Positions 1 to 6,779 of a stretch of 8,978 nt of DNA are shown piece after piece. The notes under the pieces are model-generated. The model saw nothing but the letters and a program-made list of their open reading frames with translations, did not search any database and was not told the origin of the DNA. This DNA is from Methanobacteriota archaeon. Its GTDB lineage: Archaea; Thermoplasmatota; Poseidoniia; Poseidoniales; Thalassarchaeaceae. Position 1 is the first letter of the stretch, and every line of letters starts with the position of its first letter. The stretch lies in NCBI GenBank assembly GCA_002685415.1, contig NYXO01000040.1:23875-32852 (forward strand), in the 5' to 3' direction. Both the position numbers and the translations under genes were made by a program.

Positions 1-219
1 TTAGCAAGCCGATGGGGTTTGTCGAAGGCGCGTAATGTAGAACAAACTGAAAGGGATCTGAAGACCGTTTTTCCAATCGATACATGGAATCGTCGTCATT
101 TGCAAATTATTTTCTTCGGAAGGGAATATTGTCCAGCCCGCAATCACAATCTATCTGACTGCCCAATTTGTGGCTGGGCGGCCAGTAAAAAACGAATTCG
201 AGAAGAAGCAAAGCGATAG
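1..219 (+). CDS. nth: Endonuclease III (Nth-like DNA glycosylase/AP lyase), C-terminal part
   Basis: The reading frame is open from base 1, so the start lies outside the window; 72 C-terminal residues are visible. They match the end of the endonuclease III family of base-excision repair enzymes, which remove oxidised pyrimidines and nick abasic sites. The order of landmarks is a LASRWGLSK helix, VEQTERDLKTVFP, then HLQIIFFGREYC and a cysteine-containing tail. The helix-hairpin-helix and catalytic Lys/Asp would lie upstream and cannot be checked. The family normally ends with a 4Fe-4S motif C-x6-C-x2-C-x5-C. Here visible Cys are 44, 54 and 57; the expected second and fourth positions are Leu51 and Ala60. 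The cluster is therefore absent, altered, or completed by another residue. The gene ends 4 bases before the stop of a convergent gene. Family assignment is fairly sure; the exact subfamily (Nth or a MutY/MIG-like relative) is not. Confidence 0.8.
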   Translation, partial: LASRWGLSKARNVEQTERDLKTVFPIDTWNRRHLQIIFFGREYCPARNHNLSDCPICGWAASKKRIREEAKR

Positions 220-223
220 AAAA

Positions 224-556
224 TCAATGTCTAACTAACATCCAGACACCCGTGATACATAGTGCCGCTCCACCAAGTAGCAATGAATATTGTATCGAAG
301 AAAGAAGGTCCCGTGTATCTCTTCCATCCTGACACTGTCCCTCATCCAAGCCGGTAGTTTGCCCGATTTGTCCACTCGTGCTATCGCAATTTTCTTCTAA
401 CTGATTATCGATGTAATCAATTCCCAAGCCTGCTCCAAACCAACCAATCAGAAATAAGACTCCGACAATTAGTGAAAGGGTTCCTGAGATCTTTCCTCCT
501 TTACCCATATTTTGGACCAGTCTGCCTTGTTTCTTCAATGCTCGCAATACGAGCAT
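224..556 (-). CDS. Small two-helix membrane protein, unknown function
   Basis: I do not recognise a family. The 110-residue product has a basic N-terminus (RALKKQGRLVQ, then KGGK), a hydrophobic helix at about residues 24-48 (LSLIVGVLFLIGWFGAGLG), an acidic/polar loop at 49-87, and a second helix at about 88-108. Cys57 and Cys75 sit in the loop and could form a disulfide if it faces outside, as the basic N-terminus suggests; Cys100 is in helix 2. The start at 556 is chosen because a near-perfect Shine-Dalgarno sequence, GGAGGTGAT, lies at 567-559 with 6 bases between GGAGG and the ATG. An alternative ATG at 508 (Met17) would give a 94-residue protein. The first codons lie in an 8-bp perfect hairpin. 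It is convergent with the endonuclease III gene and divergent from the peroxiredoxin gene, with only 28 bases between the starts. Confidence 0.65.
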   Translation of the reverse strand: MLVLRALKKQGRLVQNMGKGGKISGTLSLIVGVLFLIGWFGAGLGIDYIDNQLEENCDSTSGQIGQTTGLDEGQCQDGRDTRDLLSSIQYSLLLGGAALCITGVWMLVRH

Positions 557-557
557 T
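537..557. repeat. Perfect 8-bp inverted repeat over a start codon
   Basis: AATGCTCG (537-544) and CGAGCATT (550-557) are exact reverse complements separated by the 5-base loop CAATA. On the minus-strand transcript the 5' arm contains the AUG (556-554) of the small membrane protein, directly after its Shine-Dalgarno sequence. The structure could hide the start codon. No U-run follows on either strand, so it does not resemble a terminator. Confidence 0.6.
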
Positions 558-558
558 C

Positions 559-567
559 ATCACCTCC
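559..567 (-). promoter_or_regulatory. Strong Shine-Dalgarno sequence of the small membrane protein gene
   Basis: Read on the minus strand this is GGAGGTGAT, a full-length complement to the usual 16S rRNA 3' end. It fixes the start at 556. A second ATG at 560-558 overlaps the site and is too close to it for normal initiation. Few other genes here carry so strong a site. Confidence 0.7.
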
Positions 568-584
568 GTTTATGTGCGGAAATT

Positions 585-1073
585 ATGAGCGACGAGTTGG
601 TGGATTTTGAGGTCGGTGAAAGCGCCCCAGATTTTGAAGCTGAATTGACAGACGGAACCACGATTAGGCTAAGTGAAATTCTTCATGGAGGAGAAAAAGT
701 AATTCTATACTTTTATCCAAAAGATTCTACACCTGGATGTACTAAGCAAGCCTGTGATTTTAGGGATAATTTTGACAGACTAAAAGCAGTAGGATACCGA
801 GTTATTGGCGTATCCAAGGATTCAGCAAAATCCCATTCCAACTTCATACAGAAGCATGATCTAAATTTCGAATTAATTGTTGACCAGGACATCGAGTTAC
901 ACAAGAAGTACGGTGTTTGGAGGGAGAAGATGAATTATGGGAAGACATACCTAGGGGTCTCTCGTTCTACTTTCGTTATTGATCTGGATGGAAACTTCGA
1001 ATTTGTTGGATACAATGTCAGAGCCACTGGTCATGTTGACAGGCTAATGAATGAACTTGGAGTTGAGGGTTAA
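585..1073 (+). CDS. bcp: Peroxiredoxin of the Bcp/PrxQ type
   Basis: Thiol-dependent peroxidase that reduces hydrogen peroxide and organic hydroperoxides, re-reduced by thioredoxin-like donors; cytosolic. The 162-residue length is normal for the family. The active-site motif YPKDSTPGCTKQACDFRD gives the peroxidatic Cys52 in P-x3-T-x2-C (Pro45, Thr49), and Cys57 is at the position of the resolving Cys in the PrxQ subgroup that forms an intramolecular disulfide through helix 2. Arg127 in GVSRSTFVID is the conserved active-site arginine. The N-terminal VGESAPDFEAELTDGTTIRLSE is typical. The ATG at 585 is preceded by a weak GCGGA at 576-580. The stop codon overlaps the next start (TAATG), so the two genes are very probably cotranscribed and translationally coupled. 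Confidence 0.95.
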   Translation: MSDELVDFEVGESAPDFEAELTDGTTIRLSEILHGGEKVILYFYPKDSTPGCTKQACDFRDNFDRLKAVGYRVIGVSKDSAKSHSNFIQKHDLNFELIVDQDIELHKKYGVWREKMNYGKTYLGVSRSTFVIDLDGNFEFVGYNVRATGHVDRLMNELGVEG

Positions 1074-1903
1074 TGGATATTGACGAACGACGAAAAGTGG
1101 TATCAAGATACCTTCGTCGTTGCGTCACATACTCAGATGCATCAATCGCTCGTAAACTCAAGAGAGAAGAAGACCCCGATGAAATTGCTCGTTGGCAAGC
1201 ATTCCGAGAATTCACGGCATACTCCGCTTCTGAGATGGAATCAGGTGCTCTAGACACATGGCTTACTGATGAGGAAGGAGACCCTCCCCCTCCTCCAAAG
1301 ATAGGAGACGGTTCATACAAAATCGACATCGATGCACTTGGATTTAGAGAAAGAAGAGGCTGGCTTGCCTCTTTACTAATGCCGAAACCAGTTGTACTTA
1401 TTGGGACCAAGTCAAAATCGGGAATAGAAAATATCGCACCGATGTCTTCAATCAGCATTGTCTCCAATCATCCTCCACTTCTATCTCTCTCGTTATCGAC
1501 CAATAGAGAAGGAAGACCTAGAGATACATTGGTTAACTTACAGGAAGAGGGAATCGGTTCCAAAGCATCGATCTTTATCTTGAATGCAGATTTAGAATCA
1601 GCAAGCGCTGTAAATAAAACGGTCAAAATTGTGCCAAGAGAAAAGTCAGAATGGGACTTCTTACCAGAATCACCTCCAAATTATGATTCAGCATTATGTG
1701 CATTAAATTGCAGAGTGGTAGATTTCTATCCACTTCCTGAAGATGCAGTTGGGACTTTGGTCATTCTCAGAGTGGAAGAAATCGAGGCACCCGAAGGAGT
1801 GGATTCAGAATCAATACCGGTGAAACTTTTCCAGATAGGCTTCGATAAACTAGGGCCTGGTCCTAGCGATTCAGATTGGCGTAGTCAAATCGACTATGCC
1901 TAA
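1073..1903 (+). CDS. Flavin reductase-like FMN-binding split-barrel protein with N-terminal extension
   Basis: Residues about 95-260 fit the flavin reductase-like domain, which binds FMN in a split barrel. Key stretches are MPKPVVLIGTKSKSGIENIAPMSS at 103-126, the HPPLLSLSLS strand at 133-142, and RPRDTLVNLQEEG at 148-160; the last corresponds to the phosphate-binding and KDT-N loop of relatives. Substrate and partner cannot be told; relatives include NAD(P)H:flavin oxidoreductases. The first 85 residues are charged and probably helical, match nothing I recognise, and end in a run of five prolines (71-75) that looks like a linker. The start overlaps the stop of the peroxiredoxin gene by one base, with GAGGG at 1065-1069 as a likely ribosome-binding site. 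The pair suggests a shared redox role, such as electron supply or oxidative-stress response. The 3' end overlaps the convergent SepF-like gene by 4 bases. Confidence 0.8.
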   Translation: MDIDERRKVVSRYLRRCVTYSDASIARKLKREEDPDEIARWQAFREFTAYSASEMESGALDTWLTDEEGDPPPPPKIGDGSYKIDIDALGFRERRGWLASLLMPKPVVLIGTKSKSGIENIAPMSSISIVSNHPPLLSLSLSTNREGRPRDTLVNLQEEGIGSKASIFILNADLESASAVNKTVKIVPREKSEWDFLPESPPNYDSALCALNCRVVDFYPLPEDAVGTLVILRVEEIEAPEGVDSESIPVKLFQIGFDKLGPGPSDSDWRSQIDYA

Positions 1904-2367
1904 TCATCAGATAATTGGCTCCATTGAGCCATCCCTAACTTGTGTTTTTCCGTATCAACTCGCATATTTCGCCCTGCGATCATTAGCAGTGTATCTGATT
2001 CGTTTAGAGCAAAAACAGGGAGTCCAGTTTGTTGTCCAAGAGTTTCGATACGTCGTCGACAAACATCCTGTTGGCTAGGCATATGGGTAAGTGACCCGAG
2101 ATCTACAATCACCAAATTTCCCTGAGCTAAATTATGGGACATTCCATCTAGATTTAATCGATGTAAATCATCGGGTTTAATGTAGTGAACAAATCGTTCT
2201 GCTTCTGGAATTAATTTATGGGTTCTTTCGGCCCAAATTTCCTTACCCAAATCGTGGAATGAGTCGTTATTCTGTGGTCCCGGGTCGGCTGATCGGGGGG
2301 GTCTCTTGACTTGCTCAACCGACTTAGAGGGGTCGGGTAGGCCAAGTAATCTGAATAGATTAACCAC
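1900..2367 (-). CDS. sepF: SepF-like cell division protein
   Basis: SepF tethers FtsZ filaments to the inner face of the membrane in Gram-positive bacteria and in archaea that divide with FtsZ. The 155-residue protein has the expected layout. A short amphipathic N-terminus, MVNLFRLLGL, would be the membrane-targeting helix. A polar linker covers about 11-58. The core at 60-145 contains FVHYIKPDDLHRLN, GNLVIVDLGSLTHMPSQQ, a helix VCRRRIETLGQQTG, strand PVFALNESDTLLMIAG, and the terminal VDTEKHKLG, which resembles the C-terminal RQKLG of archaeal SepF. The start is GTG at 2367; the frame is open back only to a stop at 2406-2404 with no ATG, and this start gives the membrane helix at the right place. 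It follows the large surface protein gene by 85 bases on the same strand. Assignment rests on pattern and layout, not on alignment; another small DUF552-like protein is the main alternative. Confidence 0.7.
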   Translation of the reverse strand: MVNLFRLLGLPDPSKSVEQVKRPPRSADPGPQNNDSFHDLGKEIWAERTHKLIPEAERFVHYIKPDDLHRLNLDGMSHNLAQGNLVIVDLGSLTHMPSQQDVCRRRIETLGQQTGLPVFALNESDTLLMIAGRNMRVDTEKHKLGMAQWSQLSDD

Positions 2368-2425
2368 GATTGCTCGAGGAACTCTTCTGCAATGAGTGCT
2401 TCGCTAGAAGTGAGCATCATAGAAC

Positions 2426-2433
2426 GATTATAG
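2426..2433 (-). promoter_or_regulatory. Possible TATA box of the SepF-like gene
   Basis: The minus strand reads CTATAATC here, in the 85-base gap between the surface protein and SepF-like genes. Initiation about 25 bases downstream would give a leader of roughly 37 bases before the GTG at 2367. It would let sepF be expressed separately from the surface protein. It is a weak match and could be chance. Confidence 0.3.
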
Positions 2434-2452
2434 GGAGTCTGGCGGACAGCGG

Positions 2453-5400
2453 TCATTCTTCTTCCTTAGATGATTCCGTGTCTTCTAACAGATCACTGAA
2501 AACCTCATCAATTACCTCTTCGGATGACCTCGCTTGCTCATATTCTTGGTCGAGTTCACTCATTTGGATTACGGGTGCCTCTTCTGGTACAATTGATTGA
2601 CTTTCTTTTGGTTCAGGCTTCTCTTTAGTTTCTAGTAAATCCCCGTCCAAATTCCTATTTTGTTGTTTCACTTTTCTCTTTGCCTTGTCCTGACTGAATG
2701 GGTCAAATTCAGGATCATCAAACGCATCGTCCATGGATACTTTACGACCTCGCTTTACCTCTGCAGGAGCCATGATCAGATCATCGGGTTTACGCGTTTT
2801 GACATATGCAAAACCGCCTCCACCAGCTAAGATAATTAGAATCAAAATTATCATGATTGGTGAAGATAGTAAATTTCCAAAGCTAAACGGAGCCTCTTCA
2901 ATATTCAAGGTAATTAACATTGAATCAGAGAGTTCTTCATCCATTACTGTTAGTTTTACAGATACAGTGCCGGATACATCAGTCTCCCATTCAATCCACT
3001 GACCCACGTAATCTTCATCATCTGAAGGATTACCATTGCCATCACTATCTTTGGTAACGTCCAAGTCCCAAACATATCTCAATGTTTCAAGATCATGAAT
3101 TGAGTCGGTTGTTAGGTTTGCACTCAGAATAACAATATCACCTATTGTTGGATTCTGGTTACTAACACTGGCATATGCATCCGGTTTTACATTGATAATT
3201 GTGATTGGAATTTCGAGTGATGCGGACTCGCCATCATCATCCGTAGTATGGAAAACTATCGAGGATGGTGCTTTTTGAGCATCGGGCCATGAACCAATAA
3301 ACCGATTTCCTTCAAAATCACAATCATCGTCAGATTCGCCAATTTCATCGCTGTTTACTTCTGGATTAAGATCGAAACAGTTGACCAGATTTTCTATGTC
3401 TCCTACAGTATCCCGGACGCTGGCTGAGATAGTGATTTCATCATCTTCCTTTGCAGGTAATGGATTACTAATAGGATCGATTTCAGGAGCGACATTGACA
3501 ACCTCAATCGCCACAACTAAAGTTTCGGAACTAGCATCATCGTCGTCGGTGACAACGAGCGTTGCAAGATGTAATCCAGAGGTTGTGTAGGTGTGTTCAA
3601 CAATCGAATTTTGACCGACACTTTCTTGCATTATTTCTGGATGGTCCTCAGCATCTGGCGACCATAGATGGACTAAATCATCTATATCATTTGGTGAGTC
3701 CTCGGCAGAGCCTCTAATCTCAATCAGATCTCCTTCATTGATTGTATAGACTCCTCTAGAGTCAGGAGTCAACCTAGTGCTTGAAAGCCAAATTTCTTCC
3801 TCTAATCCTGATGGAGCGATATTTGTTACTTCAACTGTTACTTCTTCGGTTGTAGTGGCTCCATCATCGTCCATTGCAATTACTTCGATCGTGTAATTTC
3901 CTTCCTGGGTCGGAGTTACTGTGCACCTCGCACTTACAGTACTTCCTTCCTCACAAGAGGCCTGCCATGCTATGTCGACAGGAGAGATTGGATTATTCGT
4001 GTCTATATCTTCACGATTTGTAACCTCGAATGTCACAGACGAAAGAACTGGAATAGAATATGCTGAGGCATTCACTACTATTTCGGGGGGGCGATTTTGA
4101 ACAGTAAAGATCTCTTCTATAGTATCTGTATCACTCTCTGCATCAGTAATTGTCAAAATAACCAAATATTCTCCATCATCTTCCCATACCAAGTCATGTA
4201 TACAATCATCATCTTCTATAATCTCCATATTTCCAGAGGTTGATTGTATCTCAAACACACACTCTACTTCTCCACCATCTGGGTCGACTGAGTTTGTTGC
4301 ATCAAGTATTGCAGTCTCAAATGTTTGGAGAGGGGAATTTGTCAATAAATCAGCAACCGGCAATCTTCCAATGTAGATATTGAACAGACCTAAGTTATTA
4401 CTTCGATTTCCATCATTTGTAATCGCTTCCGCTTCATCGACAAGGAATTCTAGTAAGGCATTACCGATGGGTTGGCCAGCGGGAACTTCCCAATCTAACT
4501 CTACTCGCTGTTCTTCTAAACTTGCCAAAGAAGGAACATAACTTGTCGTAGATACGCCATTAGGTCCAGTAACTCGTAAGTCGGTTTCTGGAGAAGTCAG
4601 AATGCCTCTGTTTACCACTGGTACACTGAAAGTTAGAATATCTCCTGGAACCGCGTTAAATCCGATAGATGGATTGAGGCTAATTGTTTGGTCACCTCTT
4701 GTTCTTTCTACACTAACTCCAGCAGCATTTGCTATCAGGTCCACAGGGTGAACATTCTGGTCGATTATCAAAGTTGTAGTGCCGACTTGAGGGAAATTAC
4801 CATCAATCCAAGCAATCACTCCATGTGATCCATGTTCACTGCCTCCATCTGATTGATCAGGTTCATTTCCTGTGTTGAAATTTACAACGAATTGACCGTA
4901 GGAATCGGTAGTGAAGGTTCTGATGTCTTCATCAATCTCGAAGCGGAATTCAACATTTTGATTTGATACTGGGTTCCCTGTGGTATCAGTCAAGGAAACA
5001 GTTGCATCCATTTGCATATCAAGAGGTGATAGTTGGTATTCGATATCAACATCAATTTCGTTGATCCTGGAAGATTTTTGATACCAACTTAATTCATGGG
5101 TTGCGATGAAGCCTATACTTTCTGTTGTTGAACTTTTGATGTCGTTACTAATTGCCGGACAATACCATTTGTATCCAGTTTCATCGCCATTTGAGTTCCG
5201 TGTAGTAATATTGTACGATTGAGCACATCCACTGTATGTGATTCCTGAACTTCCTCGTGAAACTACTTCCCAAGATGTGGTGTTGGTGGTGCTAGTATCT
5301 GATGGGATGCTAACGTAATCACTGCTTCCTGAGTATGTTGTATCTTGAGTATAATCCGTCTCCCAAATTTCTCCGACACTTATTGGGAAATCATACCCTT

Positions 5401-5983
5401 CCAGGGCGGGGTCGTATTCGTTGGTAACCACTAAATCTGCTACATTGATAGTATAGGTCCACCACCAAATTTGATAATCAAAATCGATGTCTATTGTTGC
5501 CTCTTGTTCAATTGATGCTAAATCTGAGGCACGGATGATTTCAACGGTATCAATTTCAATCATTAGGTCGCCATCGTTACCAGCTAACTCGATATTTTGA
5601 GCCTCATACTGACCTTCTGATTCAACCTTGTAAACCAGAGTCGATACTCCTTCTACAGTTGTGGTGTAAATATCGGTTACCTGGGTGTCGAGATTTCCGC
5701 TCAAAGTCTCCACATTAGTAGCTACTCCGCTATCTGCAACAAAATCTCTCACGTCTAGAAAACCGCTGTAATACCAACGATCACCAATTCTCCAGTCAGG
5801 AACATCAACAATACTCACTGAGTTCCTATTTACCTCTCTTTCTTCGAATTCTTCGACTAAAATTGAGTTTGATTCGAGTTCTGCTGTAAGACCCATCACT
5901 GGTGCTAGGGTTAGCATCATTATGACGACAAATCCATAGAATTTCTTTCCAGACACGGTACCTCGCACATAATGTCCACACAT
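2453..5983 (-). CDS. Large membrane-anchored surface protein with CARDB- and PKD-like domains
   Basis: Numbering here counts from the in-frame GTG at 5992; I prefer the ATG at 5983 (residue 4), which has GGTGAGG just upstream, giving 1,176 residues. A signal peptide occupies about 16-37 (KKFYGFVVIMMLTLAPVMGLTA). A novel N-terminal domain with WRIGDRWYYSG spans about 60-320. A bacterial Ig-like domain follows at about 322-412, then a CARDB-like domain at about 415-540 (SVPVVNRGILTSPETDL, DGNRSNNLG). Five PKD-like repeats cover about 543-1031, each ending in a pattern such as GEYLVILTITDAESDTD or GNYTIEVIAMDDDGATT. DSDGNGNPSDDED at 982-994 resembles a calcium-binding loop. One transmembrane helix is at about 1044-1064, followed by a cytoplasmic tail of about 115 charged residues ending ESSKEEE. 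The eight ectodomain Cys form four close pairs. Roles in adhesion, envelope structure or polymer binding are possible; no enzyme motif is visible. It lies between the TATA-binding protein and SepF-like genes. Confidence 0.85.
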   Translation of the reverse strand: MCGHYVRGTVSGKKFYGFVVIMMLTLAPVMGLTAELESNSILVEEFEEREVNRNSVSIVDVPDWRIGDRWYYSGFLDVRDFVADSGVATNVETLSGNLDTQVTDIYTTTVEGVSTLVYKVESEGQYEAQNIELAGNDGDLMIEIDTVEIIRASDLASIEQEATIDIDFDYQIWWWTYTINVADLVVTNEYDPALEGYDFPISVGEIWETDYTQDTTYSGSSDYVSIPSDTSTTNTTSWEVVSRGSSGITYSGCAQSYNITTRNSNGDETGYKWYCPAISNDIKSSTTESIGFIATHELSWYQKSSRINEIDVDIEYQLSPLDMQMDATVSLTDTTGNPVSNQNVEFRFEIDEDIRTFTTDSYGQFVVNFNTGNEPDQSDGGSEHGSHGVIAWIDGNFPQVGTTTLIIDQNVHPVDLIANAAGVSVERTRGDQTISLNPSIGFNAVPGDILTFSVPVVNRGILTSPETDLRVTGPNGVSTTSYVPSLASLEEQRVELDWEVPAGQPIGNALLEFLVDEAEAITNDGNRSNNLGLFNIYIGRLPVADLLTNSPLQTFETAILDATNSVDPDGGEVECVFEIQSTSGNMEIIEDDDCIHDLVWEDDGEYLVILTITDAESDTDTIEEIFTVQNRPPEIVVNASAYSIPVLSSVTFEVTNREDIDTNNPISPVDIAWQASCEEGSTVSARCTVTPTQEGNYTIEVIAMDDDGATTTEEVTVEVTNIAPSGLEEEIWLSSTRLTPDSRGVYTINEGDLIEIRGSAEDSPNDIDDLVHLWSPDAEDHPEIMQESVGQNSIVEHTYTTSGLHLATLVVTDDDDASSETLVVAIEVVNVAPEIDPISNPLPAKEDDEITISASVRDTVGDIENLVNCFDLNPEVNSDEIGESDDDCDFEGNRFIGSWPDAQKAPSSIVFHTTDDDGESASLEIPITIINVKPDAYASVSNQNPTIGDIVILSANLTTDSIHDLETLRYVWDLDVTKDSDGNGNPSDDEDYVGQWIEWETDVSGTVSVKLTVMDEELSDSMLITLNIEEAPFSFGNLLSSPIMIILILIILAGGGGFAYVKTRKPDDLIMAPAEVKRGRKVSMDDAFDDPEFDPFSQDKAKRKVKQQNRNLDGDLLETKEKPEPKESQSIVPEEAPVIQMSELDQEYEQARSSEEVIDEVFSDLLEDTESSKEEE

Positions 5984-5991
5984 CAACCTCA

Positions 5992-6009
5992 CCCAGACTT
6001 AGTTCTGGG
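5992..6009. repeat. 6-bp inverted repeat just upstream of the surface protein start
   Basis: CCCAGA (5992-5997) and TCTGGG (6004-6009) are exact reverse complements around a 6-base loop; a G-U pair could extend the RNA stem by one on the minus-strand transcript. Its 3' arm runs into the GGTGAGG ribosome-binding site of the surface protein gene. It could tune translation. There is no adjoining U-run to suggest termination. Confidence 0.45.
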
Positions 6010-6020
6010 CTAATCTAGGT

Positions 6021-6029
6021 GATAAAATT
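6021..6029 (-). promoter_or_regulatory. Possible TATA box of the surface protein gene
   Basis: The minus strand reads AATTTTATC in the gap after the TATA-binding protein gene. Initiation about 25 bases downstream falls near 6000, leaving a short leader that holds GGTGAGG before the ATG at 5983. The match is moderate; the surface gene may instead be read through from the upstream gene. Confidence 0.4.
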
Positions 6030-6035
6030 CTGTTT

Positions 6036-6749
6036 TCACAATAAATCAGCGAGTTCATCTTGGATGAACTGTACAGCTTCAAGAATCTCTGACTTGTCTC
6101 GAGCACCTGTAATCACCATCTTTCCGGAACCGAAAATCAGGCAAACTACTCGAGGGTAATCGAGTCTGTAAATCAGACCTGGGAACTGTTCTGGTTCGTA
6201 TTCTACCTTGTCGAAAGGCAGGTGGAAGGTCAAATTATTCAGATTCAATCTTCGAGGCATGGTTGCTAGTGGTTCGCCTTCTCGAATTCCTCGAATGCGT
6301 GGGTCCTCTGCTTCTACTTCCTCGTCAGTTGCGGCACGAATTCCGCCTTCGACATCGATGACTCTGGTATGGTTATCATCCATTCTAGCGGTTCCGAAGT
6401 AATCCTCAGGGTAGTGTAGAGCGTAGGTTGCAACCATATTTTGCACCTCAATTTCTACATCATCTAATTCCCATGTTTCGATACCAGCGGCTCTCAAGTC
6501 GCCGATCATTCTCTCGATTCCAGTGTGGATGTTATCCTTGTTCTTTCCACCAGTACATACAGCTCGTCCTGAGCGGAACATTAGGATGGCGAGTTTTGGG
6601 TCTACAACACGGTAGACTACACCAGGGAATTGTTCTGGTTCATACTCGCAGTTCAGTTGGATGGCTATGTCGGGTAGGTCGAGTTCCTCCGCCACTCGGG
6701 TGGAGGCGACCACGTTTACGACAGTTAGTCGTTCTTCGTCACTCTTCAT
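6036..6749 (-). CDS. tbp: TATA-binding protein (TBP), with a large insertion in the second repeat
   Basis: General transcription factor that binds and bends the promoter TATA box and recruits TFB and RNA polymerase. Numbering is from an in-frame GTG at 6761. Repeat 1 spans about 11-94 and repeat 2 about 102-241; both carry EYEPEQFPG, and the four DNA-intercalating phenylalanines are all present as Phe45/Phe62 and Phe193/Phe210, 17 residues apart in each repeat. Archaeal TBPs are usually about 180-190 residues; this one is about 237. The excess is an insertion of roughly 55 residues at about 113-171, rich in acidic and arginine residues, between VQNMVAT and LNLNNLTFHL. The second repeat otherwise looks intact. 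The ATG at 6749 (residue 5) is chosen because a TATA box is centred 26 bases upstream, fitting a leaderless transcript; GGAG also lies just before it. Function is secure; the effect of the insertion is unknown. Confidence 0.96.
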   Translation of the reverse strand: MKSDEERLTVVNVVASTRVAEELDLPDIAIQLNCEYEPEQFPGVVYRVVDPKLAILMFRSGRAVCTGGKNKDNIHTGIERMIGDLRAAGIETWELDDVEIEVQNMVATYALHYPEDYFGTARMDDNHTRVIDVEGGIRAATDEEVEAEDPRIRGIREGEPLATMPRRLNLNNLTFHLPFDKVEYEPEQFPGLIYRLDYPRVVCLIFGSGKMVITGARDKSEILEAVQFIQDELADLL

Positions 6750-6771
6750 AGGTCTCCGCACTTATGAACTA

Positions 6772-6779
6772 CTTATAAA
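6772..6779 (-). promoter_or_regulatory. TATA box of the TATA-binding protein gene
   Basis: The minus strand reads TTTATAAG, a consensus-like archaeal box A. Its centre is about 26 bases from the A of the ATG at 6749, so transcription should begin at or very near that codon. This is the clearest promoter in the window, and its product may bind it. Confidence 0.75.

Noticed and set aside
1018..1467. A 149-codon minus-strand frame across the peroxiredoxin/flavin protein junction.
   Set aside because: Serine-rich shadow translation antisense to two well-supported genes; no supporting start signal.
2295..2301. Run of seven G inside the SepF-like gene, a possible frameshift site.
   Set aside because: The protein pattern continues in one frame on both sides; the run falls in the variable linker and encodes prolines. 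A similar G7 run at 4085-4091 in the surface protein is also in frame.
2211..2456. An 81-codon minus-strand frame whose ATG overlaps the stop of the surface protein gene (ATGA).
   Set aside because: It overlaps the N-terminal half of the SepF-like gene in another frame, its translation past residue 30 is a shadow of that gene, and no family or composition supports it. The ATGA overlap alone is not enough.
6428..6751. A 107-codon plus-strand frame opposite the TATA-binding protein gene.
   Set aside because: It is antisense to a secure gene, with a basic, low-sense composition and no recognisable motif.
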